Assembly (NCBI GenBank): GCA_033851265.1
Contig: JAWWOW010000007.1
Coordinates: forward strand, 1 to 64,000
Direction of reading: 5' to 3'
DNA length: 64,000 bases
From: JAWWOW01 sp033851265
GTDB taxonomy: Bacteria; Actinomycetota; Actinomycetes; JAWWOW01
Below are positions 1 to 8,731 of this stretch, piece after piece. Numbering within the stretch: position 1 is the stretch's first letter; every line of letters starts with the position of its first letter. Made by a program: the position numbers and the translations under genes. The notes under the pieces were generated by a model. That model had not been told where the DNA came from and ran no database searches. It worked only from the letters and a program-made list of their open reading frames with translations.

Positions 1-25
1 CCCCCCCCCACCCCTCCTCACTCTC

Positions 26-952
26 ATGTGCTTCACAGACAACTTCTGGAGCTTGACCGTCGACGGGTTGTCGAACGGCTTCCTTTACGCGCTCATCGCG
101 CTCGGCTACACACTCGTTTACGGCGTGCTCCAGCTCATCAACTTCGCGCACAGTGAAGTCTTCATGGCCGGCGGATTCGGCGGGCTGTTCCTCGTCGAGG
201 CGCTCATCGGCAGCAGCACGCCAACGGGGTTCACCTCCGTGGGCCTGGTCGTGGCGGGCACGATCATGGGTGGTCTCGTCGGAGCAGTCACGGCGTTCCT
301 GCTCGAACGCATCGCCTACCGACCCTTGCGCAAACGCAACGCCCCGCGACTCGCCTTCCTGATCACGGCTATCGGGGCATCACTGTTTTTGTTCAACCTG
401 GCCGGTAAGGAATTCGGTCGCAACGCGCTCGGCTTCCCGGCATTGTTCAACAACAAGGTGGTCTTCACGGTCGGCGGCGCCGGAGTTGACGTCTACACGC
501 TCATCGTCGCCGGGTCCGCCATCGCGATGATGCTCTTCCTCGACCGGCTGGTCGCGCGCACCCGACTCGGGCAGGGCATCCGTGCGGTCGCCCAGGACGC
601 CGACACGGCGAGCCTGATGGGCGTCAACATCGACCGGGTGATCTGGCAGACCTTCGCGATTGGCGGGTTCCTTGGCGGTGCCGCGGGATTTCTCTTCGGG
701 ATGGGCAGCACCGTTGCCTACACGATGGGGTTCGTCCCGGGCATCAAGGCCTTCACGGCCGCGGTGCTCGGGGGCATCGGCAACGTCCGCGGCGCGATGT
801 TGGGCGGCGTACTGCTCGGGCTGGTCGAGAGCTGGGGGGTTGCCTGCATCCGCAACTCGTGGCGTGACGTGATCGCGTTCGGGATCCTCGTGCTGGTGCT
901 GATGGTCCGTCCGACCGGAATCCTCGGCGAGCGGCTGGGCAGGTCGGCATGA
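26..952 (+). CDS. livH: Branched-chain amino acid ABC transporter permease LivH
   Basis: Inner-membrane permease that forms the translocation channel with LivM for leucine/isoleucine/valine-type substrates. The 308-residue product is hydrophobic throughout and begins with the LivH hallmark region GFLYALIALGYTLVYG, followed by INFAHSEVFM (about residues 18-48). The later stretch GFVPGIKAFTAAVLGGIGN (about residues 233-251) is the cytoplasmic coupling loop typical of the family. The stop overlaps the livM start (ATGA), so the four liv genes are translationally coupled. The ATG at 26 has no purine-rich Shine-Dalgarno; the leader is a pyrimidine tract that begins with nine C at the window edge. 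The start is therefore less certain (TTG at 53 is the next in-frame option). The substrate-binding protein gene is not in the window and may lie upstream. Confidence 0.93.
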   Translation: MCFTDNFWSLTVDGLSNGFLYALIALGYTLVYGVLQLINFAHSEVFMAGGFGGLFLVEALIGSSTPTGFTSVGLVVAGTIMGGLVGAVTAFLLERIAYRPLRKRNAPRLAFLITAIGASLFLFNLAGKEFGRNALGFPALFNNKVVFTVGGAGVDVYTLIVAGSAIAMMLFLDRLVARTRLGQGIRAVAQDADTASLMGVNIDRVIWQTFAIGGFLGGAAGFLFGMGSTVAYTMGFVPGIKAFTAAVLGGIGNVRGAMLGGVLLGLVESWGVACIRNSWRDVIAFGILVLVLMVRPTGILGERLGRSA

Positions 953-2307
953 GCACCCACGCGCAGACGTCAGGCGGGGCATTCACGCGCGCGCGCCAAC
1001 TGGCGCGCACACCTGACGCCGCACGGTTGTGGATCTGCCTCGGGATCGGCGCTCTCGTTGCGGTGATCCGCGGTCCCGCCGGCCGAGAAAACGACCACCC
1101 GTATGCGATCTCCCAGGCACTCAAGCCGAGCCATCTCGGCCCCTACCTGATCGGCGGCGTCGTCCTGTGGGTGCTACTGACCCGCTACGGTCGCAATCGG
1201 GACCGCATCAAGAGCTCGACGCAGGGCTACCGCAGCGGAATGGTGGAGCTCTGGACGCGTCCGGCGGCGCGTTACGGCGTGTACCTGGTCTTGCTGGTCA
1301 TCGCGATCCTGCTGCCGCAGTACGGCTATTTCGCCACGGGTTACTGGCAAGGCGTCCTGGTCGAGCAGGTCGGTGTCTACATCCTGCTCGCGATCGGACT
1401 CAACGTCGTCGTCGGCTTTGCCGGGCTCCTCGACCTGGGCTACATCGCGTTCTTCGCTATCGGCGCCTACACCGCGGCTTATTTCACCGGGGCGCTGCCG
1501 GCCGATCCGCCGTTCACCCTCAACCCGTTCTTCATCATCCCGATCGCCACCGCGGTCGCGATGTTCTCCGGGCTCATTCTCGGCGCGCCCACTCTGCGGC
1601 TGCGGGGCGACTATCTTGCGATCGTCACGCTCGGGTTCGGCGAGATCATCCAGATCCTCGCGGTCAACCTCGACTCGTTCACCAACGGTTCGCGCGGCGC
1701 TTTCGGCATCAAGCCATTCTCGGTCCACACCGCTGGAATCAACTACAACTTCGGTCTCGGCAACTTGCCCTACTACTACCTCGTGCTCGGTTTCATCGTC
1801 GTCGTGCTCGTGCTGTTCAGTTTGTTGGAGAACTCACGAGTCGGCCGCGCCTGGACAGCCATTCGCGAGGACGAGGTTGCTGCGCAGGCATGCGGGATCC
1901 CCACCGTGAAATACAAGCTGATGGCATTCGTGATCGGCGCGTCGACTTCGGGATTCGCCGGGGTCGTCGCCGCGAGCAAAGTCCAGTTCATCAGCCCAGG
2001 TGACTTCGGCTTCTTCCTGTCGATCTTCGTGCTCGTCTTTGTCATCTTCGGCGGCATGGGGTCGCTGATCGGCTCGGTCGTCGGAGTCGCCGTGCTGCAG
2101 ATCGGGACCAAGTGGCTTCAGTTGCACAACTACATCGACCCCGCAGATCTCTACATCTACTTCGGGGCCCTGCTGATCCTGATGATGATCTTCCGACCGC
2201 AGGGGCTGATCCCGTCCCGGCGGCGTGCACGTGAGTTGGGGCTGGCTGAGGAAGGCATCGGGGGAGCGGACGCAATGGGCGCTCCATCAGGAAGCCCGTC
2301 GGCATGA
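949..2307 (+). CDS. livM: Branched-chain amino acid ABC transporter permease LivM
   Basis: Second membrane subunit of the Liv importer, 452 residues. The first ~140 residues hold two weakly hydrophobic segments and a basic linker. The conserved LivM core follows: GVYILLAIGLNVVVGFAGLL and DLGYIAFFAIGAYTAAYF (about residues 141-180), then LRLRGDYLAIVTLGFGEI, the signature near the cytoplasmic face. AIREDEVAAQACGI is the coupling loop to the ATPases. The hydrophilic C-terminus is extended by ~30 residues. It overlaps livH by 4 nt at its start and livG by 4 nt at its end. The length is above the ~330-residue core because of the N-terminal extension, which is common in actinobacterial LivM. Confidence 0.93.
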   Translation: MSTHAQTSGGAFTRARQLARTPDAARLWICLGIGALVAVIRGPAGRENDHPYAISQALKPSHLGPYLIGGVVLWVLLTRYGRNRDRIKSSTQGYRSGMVELWTRPAARYGVYLVLLVIAILLPQYGYFATGYWQGVLVEQVGVYILLAIGLNVVVGFAGLLDLGYIAFFAIGAYTAAYFTGALPADPPFTLNPFFIIPIATAVAMFSGLILGAPTLRLRGDYLAIVTLGFGEIIQILAVNLDSFTNGSRGAFGIKPFSVHTAGINYNFGLGNLPYYYLVLGFIVVVLVLFSLLENSRVGRAWTAIREDEVAAQACGIPTVKYKLMAFVIGASTSGFAGVVAASKVQFISPGDFGFFLSIFVLVFVIFGGMGSLIGSVVGVAVLQIGTKWLQLHNYIDPADLYIYFGALLILMMIFRPQGLIPSRRRARELGLAEEGIGGADAMGAPSGSPSA

Positions 2308-3152
2308 GCGCCATGCCCGCCGTCGCGTCCGAGACATCGCGACGCATCATCACTGTCGACCAGGTCAGTTTGCGTTTTGGTGGGGTGACGAGCCTCTCTG
2401 ACGTGACGCTGGAGCAACACCGCGGCGAGATCCTCTCGGTCATCGGTCCGAACGGCGCAGGTAAGACGTCGCTCTTCAACTGTCTGACTGGTGTCTACAA
2501 ACCACAGTCGGGCACGATCACGTTCTACGGCCCACATGGAAGAGCAACGTCAGTGCTGGGGCGCAAGCCGAATCAAGTCAACCGACTCGGTATTGCTCGC
2601 ACGTTCCAGAACATCCGATTGTTCAACGCGCTGACCGCGTTCGAGAACGTGAAGATCGGCGTGGAGTCCCGCCAGCACACCGGCCCAGTCGGTGCGATGT
2701 TGCGGTTGCCCCACACGCGTCGCGAAGAACGAGAGGGTGACCAGCGCGCATTCGAGTTACTCGACTTCGTCGGTCTCAGCGGGAACAGGGGCAACGCGTT
2801 GGCGAGTGCGCTCGCGTACGGCGAGCAGCGACGACTCGAGATCGCACGAGCGCTTGGCACTAGTCCACAGTTGCTGCTGCTCGATGAACCCGCGGCGGGC
2901 ACCAACCCGAATGAGAAGCAGGAGCTCGAGCGCCTCATCCGCCGGATCAACGACGAGCTGAAGATCACGGTGCTGCTGATCGAGCACGACATGCGACTGG
3001 TCATGTCTGTGGCCGACCGTGTCGTCGTCCTGAACTTCGGCAAGGTGATCGCCAGCGGTACGCCGGCCGAGGTGCAGCGCCAACCCGACGTTGTCGAGGC
3101 GTATCTCGGGACCGCCGCTGACTACGAGGACGCGCCCGAGGACCAGTCATGA
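2304..3152 (+). CDS. livG: Branched-chain amino acid ABC transporter ATP-binding protein LivG
   Basis: Cytoplasmic ATPase subunit of the Liv importer (282 residues). Visible motifs are Walker A GPNGAGKTS (about residues 49-57), the LivG-specific RTFQNIRLFNALTAFENVKI segment (Q-loop region), the signature-like ALAYGEQRRLEIARAL, Walker B LLLLDEPAAG and the switch-His segment VLLIEHDM. The signature has AYGEQ in place of LSGGQ, the usual variation in LivG proteins. The C-terminal AEVQRQPDVVEAYLG is the LivG/LivF family ending. ATGA overlaps join it to livM upstream and livF downstream. Confidence 0.95.
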   Translation: MSAMPAVASETSRRIITVDQVSLRFGGVTSLSDVTLEQHRGEILSVIGPNGAGKTSLFNCLTGVYKPQSGTITFYGPHGRATSVLGRKPNQVNRLGIARTFQNIRLFNALTAFENVKIGVESRQHTGPVGAMLRLPHTRREEREGDQRAFELLDFVGLSGNRGNALASALAYGEQRRLEIARALGTSPQLLLLDEPAAGTNPNEKQELERLIRRINDELKITVLLIEHDMRLVMSVADRVVVLNFGKVIASGTPAEVQRQPDVVEAYLGTAADYEDAPEDQS

Positions 3153-3865
3153 CGGCGCTGCTCGAGCTCGACGACATCCGCGTCAAGTACGGCGCCGTCG
3201 AGGCGCTCCGGGGGGTGAGCCTGATCGTCGAGGAGGGCGAGATCGTGGCCCTGCTGGGCGCCAATGGGGCGGGAAAAACAACCACTCTGCGGACAATCAG
3301 CGGTCTCAACCGCCCCCACCGGGGCGAGGTCCGCTTCGCCGGGGAGCGCATCGACTCGCGGCCGGCGTACCAGATCTGCGCCCTTGGAATCGGCCATGTC
3401 CCCGAGGGCCGCCGCATCTTCCCCCGCATGAGCGTCGACGAGAACCTCGAGATGGGCGCCTACCTCGTGCGGGGTGACCGCGCCAAGGACAAGCGACGAG
3501 TCTTCGAGCTCTTCCCCGTTCTCGCGGAGCGGCGTAAGCAGGACGGCGGAACGCTCTCCGGTGGTGAACAACAAATGCTCGCGATCGGGCGGGCGTTGAT
3601 GTCGCGACCGCACCTGCTCTTGTTGGACGAACCATCGATGGGGCTTGCGCCGCTCATCGTGAAACGCATCTTTGACATCGTGCGCGAGATTCGCGAGCAA
3701 GGAACCACGGTATTGCTCGTCGAACAGAACGCCGCACAAGCGCTACGGCTTGCTGACCGCGGCTACGTCTTGGAGACCGGTGAGGTTGTGATGAGCGATC
3801 GCGCGCCGGTGCTCCTGAACGACAAACGTGTTCGCGCGGCGTATCTCGGTGAGGACATCGCGTAA
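3149..3865 (+). CDS. livF: Branched-chain amino acid ABC transporter ATP-binding protein LivF
   Basis: Second ATPase of the Liv importer, 238 residues, usual length. It has Walker A GANGAGKTT (about residues 36-44), the LivF-type segment GIGHVPEGRRIFPRMSVDEN, ABC signature LSGGEQQMLAIGRALM, Walker B LLLLDEPSMGL and switch VLLVEQNA. The end VRAAYLGEDIA is typical. It is the last gene of livHMGF and is followed by an inverted repeat that probably ends the transcript. Confidence 0.95.
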   Translation: MTALLELDDIRVKYGAVEALRGVSLIVEEGEIVALLGANGAGKTTTLRTISGLNRPHRGEVRFAGERIDSRPAYQICALGIGHVPEGRRIFPRMSVDENLEMGAYLVRGDRAKDKRRVFELFPVLAERRKQDGGTLSGGEQQMLAIGRALMSRPHLLLLDEPSMGLAPLIVKRIFDIVREIREQGTTVLLVEQNAAQALRLADRGYVLETGEVVMSDRAPVLLNDKRVRAAYLGEDIA

Positions 3866-3884
3866 GTCACCGGGCATGACAAAA

Positions 3885-3951
3885 CCCGAAGCGCCGTTGG
3901 GTCCGTCCGGAACTTCCCCGTCTCCAGGCGTTGTCTACTGGGCGCTTCGGG
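3885..3951 (+). terminator. Inverted repeat between livF and the convergent DUF554 gene (possible terminator)
   Basis: A perfect 11-bp inverted repeat, CCCGAAGCGCC at 3885-3895 and GGCGCTTCGGG at 3941-3951, with a 45-nt loop, starts 20 nt after the livF stop. The two flanking genes converge here, so a bidirectional terminator is the simplest reading. There is no U-tract and the loop is long, so a canonical intrinsic terminator is not proven. Confidence 0.45.
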
Positions 3952-4010
3952 CCTGTCGATGCCAACGTTATCGAGTCGGCGCCGAGCCGGTCAACGCGAC
4001 CCGGAATTGT

Positions 4011-4757
4011 TCACCGAATGTGGGCAACGACGGCGGTTATTGCCGGCGCGAGAATCAACGCAGGAAGAAGATCAACGACCGGCAGCGGTCGTATCCGTAG
4101 GAGACGGAACGCAACACCGACGAGTAACAGCCCACCTGTTGCCGTCAATGCCGATAGTTCGGCGTCACCGAGAAACGACCCCGCGAGCCAGCCCGCGACC
4201 GTCAGCGCACCCTGCAAGATGCCGACCGTGAATGCCGAGGCCGCGACACCCAAGCCGAACGTCGCGGCGAAGGCAATGGCAGCGAATCCATCGAGCGTGC
4301 TCTTCAGTGCGAGTTGATCGATACCTCGACCGAGCCCGTCTTCGATGGAGCCGAGCACCGTCAACGGGCCGACGCAGAAGACAAGTGACGCGACGACGTA
4401 ACCCTCGATGAAGCGAGCCCGTGCCGTTCCTGCTTCACCCCGCGTCAGCCGTCGTTGCAACCAGGCGCCGAACGACTCGAGTCGCTCCTCCAAGCCCAAC
4501 AGCGAGCCAATCAGTCCACCGAGCACAACGGCCGCCAGCACGACGAGGACGGTGCCTGAGGCACCGACCGCGTCGGTGAATTCGTCGTCGCGTACGGCGA
4601 CCGCGTTGAGTCCCGCGATCAACAGGGTGACGAGGCCCAGCCCGTCGGTGATGACGTCCCGGACCCGCTGCTTCAGCCGGTGACCGAGGACGATTCCGAC
4701 CCCGGATCCGGCGAGTACGGTCGCGACGTTCAGCACCGTGCCGGCGCCGCGAACCAC
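4011..4757 (-). CDS. DUF554 family integral membrane protein
   Basis: A 248-residue polytopic membrane protein of the DUF554 (YdfK/YqgA-like) family, function unknown. The family pattern is visible: GTVLNVATVLAGSGVGIVLG at the N-terminus, GLGLVTLLIAGLNAV, VLAAVVLGGLIGSLLGLEE, then the most conserved block FCVGPLTVLGSIEDGL (about residues 132-147) and TLDGFAAIAFAATFGLGVA. The GTG start at 4757 is supported by GGGAGG ten nucleotides upstream on the coding strand. It is divergent from the acetyltransferase gene, with 138 bp between the starts. Confidence 0.85.
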   Translation of the reverse strand: MVRGAGTVLNVATVLAGSGVGIVLGHRLKQRVRDVITDGLGLVTLLIAGLNAVAVRDDEFTDAVGASGTVLVVLAAVVLGGLIGSLLGLEERLESFGAWLQRRLTRGEAGTARARFIEGYVVASLVFCVGPLTVLGSIEDGLGRGIDQLALKSTLDGFAAIAFAATFGLGVAASAFTVGILQGALTVAGWLAGSFLGDAELSALTATGGLLLVGVAFRLLRIRPLPVVDLLPALILAPAITAVVAHIR

Positions 4758-4895
4758 GGCCGTCGACCTCCCAGGGGCTGCCAGGTGGGGCCCGGTGGAC
4801 GTGCGCTGCGGAGCAGAAACCGTGGGGCGTACGCTGCGGGCGCCGGACGCGGAAAGCCTAGCCGCGGCCTACCTCTGACCCTGGGGAGCGCCTTC

Positions 4896-5537
4896 GTGCC
4901 CAATGGCCAGCAGTCAGCCCTCCCATCTCATGGCCAGCAGGGGCGCGCTCGTGTCAGACCGGCTAGTGCCGCGGACCTCCCCGCGTTGCTGGCGCTGTGG
5001 CAGGAGCTCCGAGAGGTCGGGGGCCGCACCGCTCGGGAAAATCTGCACGTCGCGGTCGACGACGCCAAGCAGCGGCTGTCGGCTGCTCTGAATGACCCGG
5101 CTTGCCGGGTCGTCGTGGCGGCGGACGACGATGGCGAGATCCTTGGGATGGCCGTGCTCTGCTGCACTTCACTCGGCCCGCTGTCACCACTGCACGCGGT
5201 CCAGCTCAACCACGTTGTCGTCGCCAAGCACCATCGCAAGCGCGGTGTTGGGCACGCGCTGGTTGCCGCCGCCGCGGCGTACGCCGACGAGACCGGCGCC
5301 GAGCAGGTCATCGTCGGAGTGACACCGTCCCTGCGCGAGGCCAACCGCTTCTACGCGCGCCTTGGCTTCACCCCGGCGGTCGTACGACGCGTCGCGCCTG
5401 TCGCCGTACTGCGTCGTCGACTGTCGGCACCAGAGCATCCGGTGGCTGCGCTCGAAGAGCTCACCCGCAAACGGCTGATCACCCGGCCCCGCCGGGCGTC
5501 ACGCCGGCGGCTGACCGCTGCAGGTCGCGGCAACTAA
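4896..5537 (+). CDS. GNAT family N-acetyltransferase
   Basis: Cytoplasmic acetyl-CoA-dependent N-acetyltransferase of unknown substrate, 213 residues. The GNAT fold is shown by RPASAADLPALLALWQELRE at the N-terminus, the beta4/acetyl-CoA loop QLNHVVVAKHHRKRGVGHAL (RKRGVG is the pyrophosphate-binding motif) and the C-terminal EANRFYARLGF. A basic tail of ~40 residues follows. The open frame reaches back to 4680 over the divergent DUF554 gene. I chose GTG at 4896 because GGGGAG lies just upstream and the GNAT core begins shortly after. Its stop overlaps the convergent thioesterase stop by 4 nt. Confidence 0.8.
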   Translation: MPNGQQSALPSHGQQGRARVRPASAADLPALLALWQELREVGGRTARENLHVAVDDAKQRLSAALNDPACRVVVAADDDGEILGMAVLCCTSLGPLSPLHAVQLNHVVVAKHHRKRGVGHALVAAAAAYADETGAEQVIVGVTPSLREANRFYARLGFTPAVVRRVAPVAVLRRRLSAPEHPVAALEELTRKRLITRPRRASRRRLTAAGRGN

Positions 5538-5965
5538 CTGACCGCGCCAGCCTCTCGGATGAGGCAGGTGATCCGCGCCGTGCAAATTCGGCGGTCGCTC
5601 TCGTCGGTGATTCCGACTTCGTACGTCGCGATCGTGCGACCGCGATGCAATGCGGTCGCGACCCCGGTGACGAGGCCACTGCGCGCGGAGCGGTGATGTG
5701 TGGCGTTGATGTCGACGCCAACGACGATGTGATCGACGCCGGCGTGTAAGGCGCTCCCAACCGAGCCGAGCGTCTCGGCCAATACGCAGGATGCGCCGCC
5801 GTGCAGCAAGCCGTATGGCTGGGTGTTCCCCTCGACCGGCATGGTGGCGACAACGCGGTCGGCGGTCGCCTCGATGATCTCGATGCCCATGAGTTCGCCG
5901 AGGCCAGCCTTGGTATTGGCGTTGATCCACCGCGCGATCGCCGCGCCGTCTTGGGGCTCGCTCAT
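5534..5965 (-). CDS. PaaI-type hotdog-fold thioesterase
   Basis: A 143-residue acyl-CoA thioesterase of the PaaI/YdiI (4HBT) family. The active-site helix motif PYGLLHGGASCVLAETLGS (about residues 50-68) carries the HGG loop and the downstream glutamate used for catalysis in this family. The beta strands VVGVDINATHHRSAR and CTARITCLIREA complete a single hotdog domain of standard length. The exact acyl-CoA is not predictable. Many actinobacteria have such a gene next to polA, as here, with 49 bp between divergent starts. Confidence 0.85.
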   Translation of the reverse strand: MSEPQDGAAIARWINANTKAGLGELMGIEIIEATADRVVATMPVEGNTQPYGLLHGGASCVLAETLGSVGSALHAGVDHIVVGVDINATHHRSARSGLVTGVATALHRGRTIATYEVGITDESDRRICTARITCLIREAGAVS

Positions 5966-6014
5966 GAGTGCTCCGATGGGGGTCTGTGTTGTCAGCCCCG
6001 CAGCCTAGGATCGA

Positions 6015-8717
6015 ATGGTGCCGACAACCGATGCGGCCCCGACCGAGGGGCGCGATCGACTGCTCCTGCTGGACGGGCACTCCATCGCCTACCGGGCGTT
6101 CTTCGCACTTCCGGTCGAGAACTTCTCGACGACCACGGGCCAGCCGACCAACGCTGTCTACGGGTTCACATCGATGCTGATCAACGTTCTACGCGATGAA
6201 CGCCCGACGCACGTCGCGGTCGCGTTCGACGTCGGGCGACAGACGTTTCGTCGTGACACCTACGCCGAGTACAAAGCCGGCCGCTCCGAAACGCCGTCCG
6301 ACTTCAAGGGGCAGGTGAGCCTGATCCATGAGGTGCTGACGGCCCTGAGCATCCCGGTCGTCCAAGCCGAGGGCTTCGAAGCAGATGACGTCATCGCCAC
6401 CCTCGCCACGCAGGCGGCCAAGGACGGCATGGATGTTTACATCGTCACCGGCGACCGCGACGCGATCCAGCTCGTCGACGACAACGTCACCGTTCTCTAC
6501 AACTCTCGCGGTGTCAGCGACATCCGTCGCTTCACACCAGCGGAGGTTCAGGAAAAGTACGGCCTGAGCCCGACTCAGTATCCCGACTTCGCGGCGCTCA
6601 GAGGCGATCCCAGCGACAACCTTCCGGGCATCCCCGGGGTGGGGGAGAAGACCGCGACGAAGTGGATCCAGCAGTTCGGCTCGCTGGCCGAGCTGATCGA
6701 CCGGGTCGACGAGATACCTGGCAAGACCGGCGACGCACTACGCGCCAACCTCGCCAACGTGCAGCTCAACCGACAGCTCACCGAGCTCGTCCGCGACGTG
6801 CCATTGAGTGTTGGACCGCATGACCTGCACCTCGGCCAATGGGATCGCGACGAGGTTCACAAGGTCTTCGACACGCTGCAGTTCCGTGTGCTGCGCGACC
6901 GGCTGTACCAAACGCTTGCTCCTGCCGAGCCAGAGGCAGACGAGGGATTCGTTATCGACGGTGGCCTCCTCGGGCCAGACGAGGTCGCATCGTGGCTCGA
7001 CGAGCATGCCTCCAGCGGTGGTCGCACCGGGCTCTCCGTCAACGGGACGTTCGGCCGCGGCACGGGTGTCATCGTCGGCATCGCGCTCGCCGCACCGGAC
7101 GGCGCCGGTGCCTACGTCGACCCCACCCAGTTGACCGAATCCGACGACAAGGCGCTCGGCGCGTGGTTCGCCGATCCCGATCGGGCGAAGGCCGTGCACG
7201 ACGTCAAGGGTGTGATCCTCGCGTTCGCCGCCAACGGCTGGACGTTGGCGGGCGTCACCAGTGACACGGCGCTAGCGGCGTACGTCGCGCTCCCCGGTCA
7301 GCGCTCGTTCGACCTCGCCGACTTGTCGCTGCGCTACCTCCAGCGCGAGCTCCGCGTGGAGGGCGGCGACGAAGCCCAGCTGTCACTCGACGGCGCCGAC
7401 GAGGTGGACGCAGCACGTGCCGAGATGGTCCGCGCCCACGCCGTCGCCGAGCTCGCCGACGCGTTTGATGTTGACGTCGAGCGCCGCGGCGGCACCAAGC
7501 TGCTGCACGAAGTGGAGTTGCCACTCGTCGATGTGCTCGCCGCCATGGAGATCGCGGGCATCGCCGCCGACATCGACCATCTCGCCGCTATCGAGGCGCG
7601 GCTCGGCGGCGAGGTCAAACGTGTTGCGCAAGCGGCGTACGACTCCGTGGGGCACGAGTTCAACCTCGGCTCACCGAAGCAACTGCAGCAGGTGCTCTTC
7701 GAAGAGCTCGGTCTCCCGAAGACCAAGCGCATCAAGACCGGCTACACCACAGACGCCGATGCGCTGCAGTGGTTAGCGGAGCAGAGTGAGCACCCATTAC
7801 TCGAGCAGCTGCTCCGCCACCGCGACGTATCCCGGTTGAAGACCGTCGTGGACTCGCTCATGCCGATGGTCGACGATCGCGGGCGAGTGCACACGACGTT
7901 CAACCAGACGGTCGCCGCGACCGGCCGCTTGTCGAGTCAGGACCCGAACCTGCAGAACATTCCGATCCGCACGGCCGAGGGTCGCGAGATCCGGCGGGCG
8001 TTCGTGGTCGGCGAAGGCTTCGAGTGTCTGCTGACCGCCGACTACTCCCAGATCGAGATGCGGATCATGGCGCATCTATCCCAGGACGCCGGGCTCATCG
8101 AGGCATTCACGAGCGGTGAAGACCTGCACACGTTTGTCGCGTCCCGCGCGTTCGGGATCCCGACCGACTCGGTCGACCCCGAGCTCCGACGTCGCATCAA
8201 AGCCATGTCGTACGGCCTCGCCTACGGCCTCTCGGCATACGGCCTCGCATCGCAGCTGAAGATCACGCCGGAGGAGGCTCGCGAGCAGATGGACGCCTAC
8301 TTCGAGCGCTTCGGAGGGGTGCGTGACTATCTGCGCCGAATCGTGGACCAGGCCCGCAAGGACGGTTACACCGAGACGATCCTCGGCCGACGCCGCTACC
8401 TGCCTGATCTGACCAGTGACAACAGGCAGCGGCGCGAGATGGCCGAGCGGATGGCGCTGAACGCTCCGATCCAGGGTTCCGCCGCGGACATCATCAAGAT
8501 CGCGATGCTCGGTGTTGACCGTTCCTTGCGCGAACGCGGACTGCGGTCGCGGCTGTTGCTCCAGGTACACGACGAGCTCGTCCTGGAAGTTGCACCGGGG
8601 GAGCGCGCAGAGGTCGAGCAACTCGTCTGCGAGCAGATGGGCTCGGCGTACGACCTGCAGGTGGCTCTAGACGTCTCGGTAGGCGTCGGTGACAACTGGG
8701 ATACGGCAGGGCACTAG
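6015..8717 (+). CDS. polA: DNA polymerase I (proofreading motifs missing)
   Basis: Repair and Okazaki-fragment polymerase, 900 residues. Residues 1-~295 are the 5'-3' exonuclease (LLLLDGHSIAYRAFFAL, EADDVIATLA, YIVTGDRDAIQL, GDPSDNLPGIPGVGEKTA). About 310-490 is the 3'-5' exonuclease fold, but the ExoI acidic pair is replaced (GLSVNGTF where DxE is expected), and the later acidic positions are also not recognisable, so proofreading is probably lost. The polymerase domain has motif A LTADYSQIEMR (D676), motif B RRRIKAMSYGLAYGLS and motif C QVHDELVLE (D853). ATG at 6015 follows an AGGA at close spacing. Loss of the exonuclease motif is known in other actinobacterial PolA proteins. Confidence 0.97.
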   Translation: MVPTTDAAPTEGRDRLLLLDGHSIAYRAFFALPVENFSTTTGQPTNAVYGFTSMLINVLRDERPTHVAVAFDVGRQTFRRDTYAEYKAGRSETPSDFKGQVSLIHEVLTALSIPVVQAEGFEADDVIATLATQAAKDGMDVYIVTGDRDAIQLVDDNVTVLYNSRGVSDIRRFTPAEVQEKYGLSPTQYPDFAALRGDPSDNLPGIPGVGEKTATKWIQQFGSLAELIDRVDEIPGKTGDALRANLANVQLNRQLTELVRDVPLSVGPHDLHLGQWDRDEVHKVFDTLQFRVLRDRLYQTLAPAEPEADEGFVIDGGLLGPDEVASWLDEHASSGGRTGLSVNGTFGRGTGVIVGIALAAPDGAGAYVDPTQLTESDDKALGAWFADPDRAKAVHDVKGVILAFAANGWTLAGVTSDTALAAYVALPGQRSFDLADLSLRYLQRELRVEGGDEAQLSLDGADEVDAARAEMVRAHAVAELADAFDVDVERRGGTKLLHEVELPLVDVLAAMEIAGIAADIDHLAAIEARLGGEVKRVAQAAYDSVGHEFNLGSPKQLQQVLFEELGLPKTKRIKTGYTTDADALQWLAEQSEHPLLEQLLRHRDVSRLKTVVDSLMPMVDDRGRVHTTFNQTVAATGRLSSQDPNLQNIPIRTAEGREIRRAFVVGEGFECLLTADYSQIEMRIMAHLSQDAGLIEAFTSGEDLHTFVASRAFGIPTDSVDPELRRRIKAMSYGLAYGLSAYGLASQLKITPEEAREQMDAYFERFGGVRDYLRRIVDQARKDGYTETILGRRRYLPDLTSDNRQRREMAERMALNAPIQGSAADIIKIAMLGVDRSLRERGLRSRLLLQVHDELVLEVAPGERAEVEQLVCEQMGSAYDLQVALDVSVGVGDNWDTAGH

Positions 8718-8731
8718 CCCGGAGCGACGAC

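Noticed and set aside
1..25. Run of nine C and pyrimidine-rich leader at the window start
   Set aside because: It could be a contig edge or a homopolymer artefact. The upstream context needed to interpret it is outside the window.
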